Assembly (NCBI RefSeq): GCF_014649835.1
Contig: NZ_BMTU01000010.1
Location: 62,001 to 126,000 of the forward strand
From: Streptomyces pilosus
GTDB lineage: Bacteria; Actinomycetota; Actinomycetes; Streptomycetales; Streptomycetaceae
Direction: 5' to 3'
Length of the DNA stretch: 64,000 nt
This document shows, in pieces, positions 1 to 7,234 of this stretch. The notes beneath the pieces are model-generated. The model was given only the letters and a program-made list of their open reading frames with translations, was not told where the DNA came from and made no database searches. Within the stretch, counting starts at the first letter, position 1. Every line of letters begins with the position of its first letter. Made by a program: the position numbers and the translations under genes.

Positions 1-54
1 ACCGGCTGGCTCGCCCTGATCGGCGCGGCGCCGTCCGCACCCGTCGGGCCATGA
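1..54 (+). CDS. Possible 3' end of a gene entering from the left edge
   Basis: Frame 1 is open from the first base to a TGA at 52-54 and reads TGWLALIGAAPSAPVGP. The first half is hydrophobic and could be the end of a small membrane protein. Seventeen residues are too few to name a family, and chance is a real alternative. Confidence 0.25.
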   Translation, partial: TGWLALIGAAPSAPVGP

Positions 55-106
55 ACACCGGGCGGTGGCCCGCTGTTTCGCGACCACAGGGGCTCGGCGG
101 GGTGGC

Positions 107-138
107 GTCGGGAACGTACTCAGTCGGGAACGTACTCA
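107..138. repeat. Tandem 16-bp direct repeat
   Basis: GTCGGGAACGTACTCA occurs twice back to back with no mismatch (107-122 and 123-138). It lies in the non-coding stretch at the left edge, just beyond the terminator of the DoxX-like gene. No function is evident; it could be a paired regulatory site for a gene to the left or a slippage duplication. Confidence 0.8.
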
Positions 139-200
139 TCGGAACGGCGTCCGCCCGCGGTCCCACGCGGGCGGACGCCGGAAGGGCTGCCGACGGGCCG

Positions 201-230
201 GTGGGGCGGGTCTCGAAGGACCCGCCCCAC
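201..230 (-). terminator. Intrinsic hairpin after the DoxX-like gene
   Basis: A perfect 12-bp inverted repeat (GTGGGGCGGGTC, loop TCGAAG, complement) lies 10 bases beyond the stop of the minus-strand gene at 240. There is no U tract, which is normal for streptomycete terminators. Confidence 0.75.
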
Positions 231-239
231 CCGGTGCGG

Positions 240-869
240 TCAGCGCAGCCACCCGTGGTCACGGACCAGCGGGAGCCGGGCCCACAGCCGGCCGAGTCCG
301 AAGGCGTCGCCGGCCGAGGCGGCGGCCAGTGCGACCAGCACCACCGCGTAGATCACGTGGTAGTCGACGAACGGGTTGGTCGACATGCTCGCCGAGCCGT
401 CCGACAGGTGTCGCGCGGGCGGCCACTCCGCCACCCACATCAACGCCATCATCACGGTCCCCGCCAGCGCCGCCAGGCGCAGCGCCACCCCCGCCACCAA
501 CGCCAGTCCGATCCCCAGCAGGCCCAGCATGAACAGCCAGTCCGCCCAGGCCGCTCCGGCCCAGGAGTGGAACGTCGACTCCATCGGACCGACCGCGACG
601 TGTCCCAGGAAACCCTCGGTCGGCGAACCACCGTCGACCCAGCCCTTTCCGGAAGCGGTCGCGTAGCCGAAGCCGAACGTCTTGTCGAGGAACGCCCAGA
701 GGAAGACGAACCCCATCAACACCCGTGCCGAGGCCCAGACGCAGGCCCGTGCGGTGCGCGTGCCGGTCCGCGCCGACTCGGCCGACCCCGGTGCGGAAGC
801 GGCCCGGTTCCCGCGGAGCGACGGCAGGTGGAGACCCGAGGTGCGGTGCGTGGGCTGGTGAACGGCCAT
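240..869 (-). CDS. DoxD/DoxX-family membrane protein
   Basis: Predicted 209-residue inner-membrane protein. A polar, basic N-terminus of about 40 residues is followed by hydrophobic segments at about 43-63, 110-129, 131-148 and 168-187, with a soluble loop at 64-108 that contains WVDGGSPTEGFL, typical of actinobacterial DoxD-like (thiosulfate:quinone oxidoreductase large subunit) proteins. The in-frame start 14 codons upstream is rejected because GAAGGGA sits just before the ATG at 869. A hairpin follows the stop. A DevR-box-like element lies about 115 bp upstream, identical over 20 bp to the one before pflB, so hypoxia control by the neighbouring two-component system is likely. The electron-transfer role is family-level inference only; the substrate is unknown. 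Confidence 0.8.
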   Translation of the reverse strand: MAVHQPTHRTSGLHLPSLRGNRAASAPGSAESARTGTRTARACVWASARVLMGFVFLWAFLDKTFGFGYATASGKGWVDGGSPTEGFLGHVAVGPMESTFHSWAGAAWADWLFMLGLLGIGLALVAGVALRLAALAGTVMMALMWVAEWPPARHLSDGSASMSTNPFVDYHVIYAVVLVALAAASAGDAFGLGRLWARLPLVRDHGWLR

Positions 870-983
870 GGCGGTGTTCCCTTCAGGGAGAGTCCGGTTG
901 GTTCCTGACACCCCTTACTCTCCCGGCCCGCGCCGGCCCGCACCCGACGCCGAAGGTCCACACCCGGGGACTCAACAGCCCCT

Positions 984-1005
984 GCCGACCGGGACCTTCG
1001 GCCAC
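984..1005. promoter_or_regulatory. Candidate DevR/OsdR box A (DoxX-like gene)
   Basis: The 20 bases GCCGACCGGGACCTTCGGCC at 984-1003 recur exactly at 6783-6802 upstream of pflB. The core GGGACCTTCGGCC resembles the DosR/DevR box (GGGAC, two A/T, then a GKCCC-type half). It lies 115 bp before the DoxX-like start and points at the DevRS pair encoded next door. Confidence 0.55.
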
Positions 1006-1049
1006 GCCGGTTGCCGTCGAAGTCGGACGGCGCACCCCGCGCGGGACTC

Positions 1050-1095
1050 GATCCGCCGCCGGGGCCGCCCTGTTGGGCGGCCCCGGCGGCGGATC
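1050..1095 (-). terminator. Strong intrinsic terminator of the sensor-kinase operon
   Basis: A perfect 21-bp inverted repeat (1050-1070 and 1075-1095) with loop TGTT begins 15 bases beyond the kinase stop. It isolates the two-component operon from the DoxX-like gene downstream. Confidence 0.85.
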
Positions 1096-1110
1096 ATCTG
1101 ACGAGCTGCG

Positions 1111-2868
1111 TCATGAGGCGGGCGGGCCGCCCTTCGCGTGGTGCGAGGACGATCCCAGCGGTGCGTGCCACACCAGCCGGGTCCCCCCGCCCTCCGCACG
1201 CTCCAGCTCCATGTCGCCGCCGAGCTCGCGTGCCCGCTCGGCCATGTTGGTCAGCCCGCTGCGCCGGCCCCCGGCCGTGATGCCGACGCCGTTGTCCGTG
1301 ACCGTCAGGCGCACCTGCTTGCCGTCGGTCTCCAGCACGACGTCGGCGCGGTCCGCGCGGGCGTGCCGGGCGATGTTGGAGAGGGACTCGGTGAGGACGG
1401 CCAGGACGTGGTCGGCGGTCTCCGCGGGGACGTGCGTGTCGAGGAGTCCCTCCATACGGACGCTGGGGGCGAAGCCGAGCGGCGCGGTGGCCTCGCCGAC
1501 CGCGCGCACCGCGCGGGACCGCAGGCCGGGAGCGGTGTCCTCCTCCCGGGAACGCAGTCCGAAGATCGTGGACCTGATGATCTTGATGGTTTCGTCGAGG
1601 TCGTTCACGGCCCGCTGGACCCGGTCCGAGGCCCCTTCGTGCTGGATGAACCGGTCGGCGCTCTGCAGTGTCATGCCGGTGGCGAAGAGCCGCTGGATCG
1701 CCAGGTCGTGCAGGTCGCGCGCGATCCGGTCGCGGTCCTCCAGCAGGGCGATCTGCTCGGCGTCCTCGCGGCGTTCCGCCAGCTCCATGGCGACGGCGGC
1801 CTGGGCGACGAAGACCTCGAGCGGTTCGGTCTCCGTCTCGGCGAACTCACGGCCTCCCGACCGCCGGACCAGCAGGACGACACCGCGGGCCTCGTCGCCC
1901 GAACAGATCGGTACGGCAACGGCCGGTCCGAGCCCGTCGAAGCCTGGAAGTCCGGCCGGGATCGGGGAGTCACGGGAGACGTCCGGGCTGTGGACGGACA
2001 CCCGCTGGACGAACGCCTCGCCGATGAGGTTCCCCTTCACGGGCAGGACGGCCCCGCGCCACGCATCCGCCTCCTGGCCCACCGCGAGCTCCACGGCGAG
2101 TCTGTCCGTCCCGCTCACCGGCATGGCGACCACGCTCAGGGCGGAGGCGGTGATCTCCCTGGCCCGTTCGGCGATCAGGGGCAGCACGCCGCCCTGGTCC
2201 GCGCCTGACATGAGGGTGTGCGTGATCTCCGCGTTCGCCCGCAGCCAGCGTTCGCGCAGCCGGGACTCCTCGTACAGGCGGGCGTTGTCGATCGCCACGC
2301 CGGCCGCCACGGCGAGGGTGGCCAGCACCGACTCGTCGTCCTCGTCGAACTGCTGCCCGCCGCGCTTCTCGGTCAGGTAGAGATTCCCGAAGACGTGGTC
2401 CCGCACCCGGATCGGAACGCCGAGGAAGCTGTTCATCGGCGGATGATGGGCCGGGAACCCGTAGGAGGCGGGGTGGTCGGAGAGCCTGGCCAGGCGCAGG
2501 GGTTCGGGGTGGCGGATCAGCTCGCCGAGGATGCCGTGGCCTTCCGGGTAGGGGCCGATCCTCGCGATCTGCTCCTCGTCGACGCCCACCGTGTGGAAGG
2601 CCGACAGCCGCTCGCCGTCGGGGCCGATGACACCGAGCGCCGCGTACTCCGCGTCGACGAGCGCCGCCGCGGCCTCCACGATGCTGCGCAGGGCCTGCTC
2701 CAGGTCCAGCTCGCGGCCGACCGAGAGCACGGCCTCCAGGAGGCTGTGCACCCGGTCCCGGGTGCCGCGCGCCGCGTCCAGCCGGGCCTGGAGCTCCTCC
2801 AGCAGCTCGTCCAGCCGCAGTTGCGGCAGCCGAATCCGCGCCTCGTGGGTCTCCCCGGCGTTGTTCAA
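1111..2868 (-). CDS. osdK: DevS/DosS-type (OsdK-like) dual-GAF oxygen/redox sensor histidine kinase
   Basis: 585-residue soluble kinase: GAF-A at about 55-200, GAF-B at about 215-365, HisKA_3 with phospho-acceptor His387 (RDLHDL) and a HATPase domain with N-box Asn498 and a DNGVGI G-box at 525-530. GAF-A contains GFPAHHPPMNSFLGVP (138-152); the HPPM histidine (His142) aligns with the haem-ligating histidine of mycobacterial DevS/DosT, so haem-based O2/NO/CO sensing is likely. No membrane segment is seen. The start is a TTG at 2868 whose bases overlap the regulator's stop (TTGA), preceded by GGGGGAG; this implies translational coupling. The cognate regulator is immediately upstream, and a hairpin follows. 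In Streptomyces the orthologous pair is called OsdR/OsdK. The orthology call is by motif, not alignment. Confidence 0.88.
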   Translation of the reverse strand: MNNAGETHEARIRLPQLRLDELLEELQARLDAARGTRDRVHSLLEAVLSVGRELDLEQALRSIVEAAAALVDAEYAALGVIGPDGERLSAFHTVGVDEEQIARIGPYPEGHGILGELIRHPEPLRLARLSDHPASYGFPAHHPPMNSFLGVPIRVRDHVFGNLYLTEKRGGQQFDEDDESVLATLAVAAGVAIDNARLYEESRLRERWLRANAEITHTLMSGADQGGVLPLIAERAREITASALSVVAMPVSGTDRLAVELAVGQEADAWRGAVLPVKGNLIGEAFVQRVSVHSPDVSRDSPIPAGLPGFDGLGPAVAVPICSGDEARGVVLLVRRSGGREFAETETEPLEVFVAQAAVAMELAERREDAEQIALLEDRDRIARDLHDLAIQRLFATGMTLQSADRFIQHEGASDRVQRAVNDLDETIKIIRSTIFGLRSREEDTAPGLRSRAVRAVGEATAPLGFAPSVRMEGLLDTHVPAETADHVLAVLTESLSNIARHARADRADVVLETDGKQVRLTVTDNGVGITAGGRRSGLTNMAERARELGGDMELERAEGGGTRLVWHAPLGSSSHHAKGGPPAS

Positions 2869-3581
2869 CGGTGCTCCCCCGACGCCCCCGCCGACCGCTT
2901 GCGGTCACGCGCCTGGGTGGCGATGACGGCGGCCTGGACGCGGCGTTCCACGCCGAGCTTGGCCAGCAGACGGGAGATGTGGTTCTTGACCGTCTTCTCG
3001 GCCAGGTACAGCCGCTGACCGATCTGCCGGTTGGTCAGCCCCTCACCGATGAGGTCCAGGATCTCGCGTTCCCTCTCGGTCAGGCCGCCGGGCAGGCCGT
3101 CCGGCTCCTCGGCCGGCTGCTGTCCGGCGCCGCGCAGCCGTGCCATCAGCTTGGCCGTGGCGCTGGCGTCCAGCAGCGACTGGCCGCGGGACACCGTCCG
3201 CACGGCCGAGACCAGGTCCGATCCCTGGATCTGCTTCAGCACGTATCCGGCGGCGCCCGCCATGATCGAGTCCAGCAGCGCCTCCTCGTCGTCGAAGGAG
3301 GTGAGCATCAGACAGGCGAGGTCGGGCATCTGCGACCGCAGCTCGCGGCAGACGGTCACGCCGTCCCCGTCGGGCAGGCGCACGTCGAGCACGGCCACGT
3401 CGGGGCGCAACGCGGGAACCCGGATCAGGGCCTGCTCCACCGTCGCCGCTTCCCCGACCACCGTGATGTCCGGTTCGTCGTCCAGCAGGTCGTGCACCCC
3501 CCGCCGCACCACCTCGTGGTCATCCAGGAGGAACACCTTGATGGGTTCTCCCGTGCTGCCGTCCTGCTCGCTGTGCGCCAT
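2865..3581 (-). CDS. osdR: DevR/DosR-type (OsdR-like) NarL-family response regulator
   Basis: 238 residues. The receiver domain spans about 14-130 with phospho-acceptor Asp66 (AVLDVRLP), acidic pocket Asp20-Asp21, and Lys116 in the YVLKQ motif. The LuxR-type HTH at about 165-225 contains GLTNRQIGQRLYLAEKTVKN, which follows mycobacterial DevR closely, as does FLLDDHEVVRRGV at the N-terminus. AGGAGGAG lies 7-14 bases before the ATG at 3581. An open reading frame extends further upstream but lacks receiver homology there. It precedes and overlaps the sensor kinase by four bases, and likely activates dormancy genes here through the GGGACC boxes before the DoxX-like gene, pflB, ppdK and adhE. Promoter elements of its own were not clear in the 95-bp gap to pflA. 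Confidence 0.9.
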   Translation of the reverse strand: MAHSEQDGSTGEPIKVFLLDDHEVVRRGVHDLLDDEPDITVVGEAATVEQALIRVPALRPDVAVLDVRLPDGDGVTVCRELRSQMPDLACLMLTSFDDEEALLDSIMAGAAGYVLKQIQGSDLVSAVRTVSRGQSLLDASATAKLMARLRGAGQQPAEEPDGLPGGLTEREREILDLIGEGLTNRQIGQRLYLAEKTVKNHISRLLAKLGVERRVQAAVIATQARDRKRSAGASGEHR

Positions 3582-3676
3582 CGAAACGCTCCTCCTGGTG
3601 CCTCGGTCTCCGTAGCGACTCCTCATCTTTCCAGGACGGCCGAGGTCGAGGGGCGGTTGGCCCGATACTGCCCGTC

Positions 3677-4423
3677 TCAGTGGGCCGAGAGGCCGCGGCG
3701 GCGGAACTGCCCCCGTACCCGTTCCACGAGCGCCGGGTCGGGGACCGGGGTGTCGCGCAGCGCGAACGGGATGCCGAGGGCGTCGTACTTGGCGGCACCG
3801 AGCTTGTGGAACGGCAGGATGTCGACCCGCTCGACACTGCCGAGGCCCGCGAGGAAGCCGGCGAGTCCGTCGATCGCCTCCGGGTCGTCGGTCCGGCCGG
3901 GCACCAGGACGTACCGGATCCACATGCGCTTGCCCAGCCGGTCGAGGCGGGTGGCGAAGTCGAGGGTGGGGGCGAGGTCGCCGCCGGTGAGCCGGCGGTA
4001 GGTGCCGGCGTCGAAGGACTTGATGTCCAGCAGCACCAGATCGGTGTCGGCAAGCAGGGCGTCGTCCGCGCGGGCGCCGAGGAAGCCGGAGGTGTCGAGG
4101 GCGGTGTGCAGGCCGAGTTCCTTGCAGCGGCGGAACACGGCGGCGGTGAAGGCCGGCTGGAGGAGGGCCTCGCCTCCGGTGAGGGTCACTCCCCCGCCGG
4201 CGGTGGTGAGGAAGGCCCGGTACTTCTCGATCTCGGCCATCACCTCGTCGACCGTGGCCGGTTCACCGTCCCGCATGCGCCAGGTGTCCGGGTTGGCGCA
4301 GTACAGGCAGCGCAGGGGGCAGCCGCTGAGGAACAGCACGAACCGGGTCCCGGGGCCGTCCACTCCCGTGGACAGGTCCCAGGAGTGGATCCGGCCCGTC
4401 ACCGGCTCGACGCCGGTGCTCAC
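3677..4423 (-). CDS. pflA: Pyruvate formate-lyase activating enzyme (radical SAM)
   Basis: 248 residues. The radical-SAM cluster motif is CPLRCLYC (Cys35, Cys39, Cys42), followed by GGVTLTGGEALLQ, the glycine-rich SAM-binding strand of PflA-type glycyl-radical activases. The enzyme uses SAM and a 4Fe-4S cluster to generate the glycyl radical on PflB. The GTG start at 4423 overlaps the pflB stop (GTGA), so the two are translationally coupled as a pflBA operon. The same frame is open far upstream inside pflB, but that is antisense-frame noise and the family start matches the GTG. Length agrees with other PflA proteins, which are around 245 residues. Confidence 0.92.
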   Translation of the reverse strand: MSTGVEPVTGRIHSWDLSTGVDGPGTRFVLFLSGCPLRCLYCANPDTWRMRDGEPATVDEVMAEIEKYRAFLTTAGGGVTLTGGEALLQPAFTAAVFRRCKELGLHTALDTSGFLGARADDALLADTDLVLLDIKSFDAGTYRRLTGGDLAPTLDFATRLDRLGKRMWIRYVLVPGRTDDPEAIDGLAGFLAGLGSVERVDILPFHKLGAAKYDALGIPFALRDTPVPDPALVERVRGQFRRRGLSAH

Positions 4424-6678
4424 AGCGATCCGTGGAAGGTGCGGCTGATCACATCGAGCTGCTGTTCGCGGGTCAGGCGGACGAAGTTGACGGCGTAGCC
4501 GGAGACCCGCACCGTCAGCTCGGGGTACTTCTCCGGGTGCTCCATGGCGTCCTCCAGGGTCGCCCGGTCCAGGACGTTCACGTTCATGTGGAAGCCGCCC
4601 GAGGACATGTAGGCGTCGAGGATGCCGACGAGGTGGGCGGCGCGCTCCCCGGGGACGTGGCCCAGTCCTTCCGGGGTGACGGTGGTGGTCAGGGAGATGC
4701 CGTCGCGCGCCGCCTCGTAGGGCAGCTTGGCGACCGACAGGGCGGAGGCGGCGACGCCGTGCCGGTCGCGGCCGTTCATCGGGTTGGCTCCGGGGGCGAA
4801 GGGCTGTCCGGCGCGGCGGCCGTCCGGGGTGTTGCCGGTGTGCTTGCCGTAGACGACGTTGGAGGTGATGGTCAGCACCGACTGCGTGTGCTCGGCGTCC
4901 CGGTGGGTCGGGTGCTCGCGCAGCTTCGCCATGAACGACTCCACCAGGTCGACGGCGAGCGCGTCGACGCGGTCGTCGTTGTTGCCGTACGCCGGGAACT
5001 CCCCCTCGGTCCGGAAGTCCACGGCGAGTCCCGTCGCGTCGCGGAACACCTTGACGCGGGCGTGCCTGACGGCGGAGAGACTGTCGACGGCGACCGACAG
5101 GCCGGCGATGCCGCACGCCATGAAGCGGTGCACGGGGTGGTCGTGCAGCGCCATCTCGATGCGCTCGTAGGCGTACTTGTCGTGCATGTGGTGGATGACG
5201 TTCAGGGTGTCCACGTACGTCCGGGCGAGCCAGTCCAGGACGCGGTCGTAGGCGGCCGACAGCTCGTCGTAGTCCAGGTACTCCCCGGTGAGCGGCGGCG
5301 TCGGCGGGGCGACCTGGTCGCCGGTCATCTCGTCCCTGCCACCGTTGACCGCGTACAGCAGGGCCTTGGCGAGGTTGACCCGGGCGCCGAAGAACTGCAT
5401 CTGCCTGCCGACCGCCATCGCCGAGACGCAGCAGGCGATCGCGGTGTCGTCGCCGGTGCGCGGGCGCATCAGCTCGTCCGACTCGTACTGGACGGCGCTG
5501 GTGTCGATGGACACCTGGGCGCAGAACTCCTTGAAGCCGTCCGGGAGCCGGGGCGACCACAGCACGGTCAGGTTGGGCTCGGGGGCGGGCCCGAGGTTGT
5601 AGAGGGTCTGCAGGAAGCGGAAGGAGGTACGGGTGACCAGCGGGCGGCCGTCGGCGCCGATGCCGCCGATGGACTCCGTCACCCAGGTCGGGTCGCCGGA
5701 GAACAGGGCGTCGTACTCGGGGGTGCGCAGGAAACGCACGATCCGCAGCTTGATCACGAAGTCGTCGACGAGTTCCTGGGCGCGGGACTCGTCGAGCAGG
5801 CCTTCGTCCAGGTCCCGCTGGAGGAAGACGTCCAGGAAGGTCGAGGTGCGGCCCAGCGACATCGCCGCGCCGTTCTGCTCCTTCACCGCGGCGAGGAAGC
5901 CGAGGTAGAGCCACTGCACGGCCTCGTGGGCGGTGGCCGCGGGGCGGGTGACGTCACAGCCGTAGCCGGCCGCCATGCGGGTCAGCTCGCCCAGGGCACG
6001 GATCTGCTCGGCCAGTTCCTCACGGTCGCGGATGACGTCCCCGGTGGAGGGCCGCGCGTCCAGCAGGGCCCGCTCGGCCCGCTTGGCCTCGGCCAGCCGG
6101 TCCGTGCCGTACAGCGCGACGCGCCGGTAGTCGCCGATGATGCGGCCGCGGCCGTAGGCGTCCGGCAGGCCGGTGATGATGCCGGCCTTGCGGGCGGCGC
6201 GCATGGTCGGGGTGTAGGCGTCGAAGACGCCGTCGTTGTGGGTCTTGCGGTAGGTCCCGAACACCTCCGACACGAAGGGGTCGGCCTCGTAGCCGTACGC
6301 CCTCAGACCGTTCTCCACCATGCGCAGCCCGCCGTTGGGCATGATGGCCCGCTTGAGCGGGGCGTCGGTCTGCAGGCCCACGATCAGCTCGCGGTCGCGG
6401 TCGATGTAGCCCGGCGCGTGCGAGGTGATCGTGGAAGGGGTGGCGGTGTCGACGTCGAGGACGCCCCGGCGCCGCTCCTCGGGGAAGAGCGCGCTGACCT
6501 TCTCCCAGACCGCGCGCGTGCGGTCCGTGGGGCCGCTCAGGAAGGCGGCGTCACCTTCGTAGGGCGTGTAGTTGGCCTGGATGAAGTCGCGCACGTCGAT
6601 GTGCTCGCGCCATCCGCTGCCGGCGAACTGCCGCCAGGCGTCGGCGGTCCGGGGGCCGGCTGTCACGGTCGCGGTCAT
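4420..6678 (-). CDS. pflB: Pyruvate formate-lyase (formate C-acetyltransferase)
   Basis: 752 residues, close to the 760 of E. coli PflB. It converts pyruvate and CoA to acetyl-CoA and formate. The catalytic pair Cys416-Cys417 sits in DTAIACCVSAM, and the radical-bearing Gly727 sits in RVSGYAVNFVRLTREQQ at the C-terminus, so both hallmarks are intact. This separates it from glycerol dehydratase-like and other glycyl-radical paralogues. AGAGGA precedes the ATG at 6678. The first gene of pflBA, it is divergent from ppdK across 556 bp, and a DevR-like box lies about 105 bp upstream. An oxygen-sensitive enzyme in an otherwise aerobic genus is unusual and suggests use in hypoxic mycelium or spores. 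No formate dehydrogenase or YfiD-type spare subunit is seen in the window. Confidence 0.94.
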   Translation of the reverse strand: MTATVTAGPRTADAWRQFAGSGWREHIDVRDFIQANYTPYEGDAAFLSGPTDRTRAVWEKVSALFPEERRRGVLDVDTATPSTITSHAPGYIDRDRELIVGLQTDAPLKRAIMPNGGLRMVENGLRAYGYEADPFVSEVFGTYRKTHNDGVFDAYTPTMRAARKAGIITGLPDAYGRGRIIGDYRRVALYGTDRLAEAKRAERALLDARPSTGDVIRDREELAEQIRALGELTRMAAGYGCDVTRPAATAHEAVQWLYLGFLAAVKEQNGAAMSLGRTSTFLDVFLQRDLDEGLLDESRAQELVDDFVIKLRIVRFLRTPEYDALFSGDPTWVTESIGGIGADGRPLVTRTSFRFLQTLYNLGPAPEPNLTVLWSPRLPDGFKEFCAQVSIDTSAVQYESDELMRPRTGDDTAIACCVSAMAVGRQMQFFGARVNLAKALLYAVNGGRDEMTGDQVAPPTPPLTGEYLDYDELSAAYDRVLDWLARTYVDTLNVIHHMHDKYAYERIEMALHDHPVHRFMACGIAGLSVAVDSLSAVRHARVKVFRDATGLAVDFRTEGEFPAYGNNDDRVDALAVDLVESFMAKLREHPTHRDAEHTQSVLTITSNVVYGKHTGNTPDGRRAGQPFAPGANPMNGRDRHGVAASALSVAKLPYEAARDGISLTTTVTPEGLGHVPGERAAHLVGILDAYMSSGGFHMNVNVLDRATLEDAMEHPEKYPELTVRVSGYAVNFVRLTREQQLDVISRTFHGSL

Positions 6679-6782
6679 CTCAGGTCCTCTCGTAGGACGG
6701 TCCCGTCACCGTCGATGCTCGTCGTGCGGGCCCGCGGCGGGGAGTGCCGGACAGGGCACCGGGCGGGTCCCCTCCGGCCCCG

Positions 6783-6804
6783 GCCGACCGGGACCTTCGG
6801 CCTG
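6783..6804. promoter_or_regulatory. Candidate DevR/OsdR box B (pflB)
   Basis: GCCGACCGGGACCTTCGGCC at 6783-6802 is identical to the element at 984-1003. It lies about 105 bp upstream of the pflB ATG, nearly the same distance as for the DoxX-like gene. Confidence 0.6.
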
Positions 6805-6904
6805 CCGCGCGGGAGGCGCCGGGAGGCGACGCCGGGGGTGGGGTGCGCGGGTCCGGTCACGACGTCGTAGCGGCCGGTGTCCCCCGGCGGAGCGGTGGCT
6901 GCCG

Positions 6905-6919
6905 GGGACCGTCCGGCCC
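6905..6919. promoter_or_regulatory. Candidate DevR/OsdR box C in the pflB-ppdK intergenic region
   Basis: GGGACCGTCCGGCCC shares the GGGACC half and the GGCCC half of boxes A and B. It lies mid-way in the 556-bp divergent region (6679-7234), which contains no gene that I can support and is rich in GGCCGG-type dyads. Confidence 0.35.
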
Positions 6920-7101
6920 CGGTGGGCGGGGGCGCGGCGCACCGGCCGGCCCCCGGTGGAGCGATGGCCGGCCGGTGCGCCACCACCTCGGTCGTGCGGC
7001 AGGACGTGTCCCCTCCGGGGTCGGTGGGGTGCGGTGGCGTCGGGCGTCCTGCCGGCCGGACCGGTGGTCCACGGGCCGTACCGCTCCGGCAGGGGCCCCG
7101 A

Positions 7102-7145
7102 GGGTCCTTCCGGGACGGCCGGCGTGGACCGGGGCCGCCCGGTCC
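7102..7145. promoter_or_regulatory. Candidate DevR/OsdR-like site D and GGACCGGG dyad (ppdK)
   Basis: GGGTCCTTCCGGGAC at 7102-7116 resembles the other boxes with one base changed in the first half. Right after it, a near-palindrome at 7126-7145 has arms GGACCGGG and CCCGGTCC. Both lie 90-135 bp before the ppdK ATG. In such GC-rich DNA chance dyads are common, so this is weaker than A and B. Confidence 0.35.
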
Positions 7146-7234
7146 CCCGGCCGGGACGGCCGGCACCTCGCGCCCGGCATGCTCCCGTCCGACGCTGGAA
7201 CCGTCACATCCCCGAGGCCGAGGAGCGCAGCGTC

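Noticed and set aside
966..982. GGGGACTCAACAGCCCC as another DevR box
   Set aside because: The two halves are spaced four bases apart rather than two, and no copy occurs at other promoters.
4432..6870. Long open frame of over 800 codons on the plus strand opposite pflB
   Set aside because: It is the antisense shadow of pflB in very GC-rich DNA. It shows no family motif, is rich in Val/Gly/Arg and has no ribosome site.
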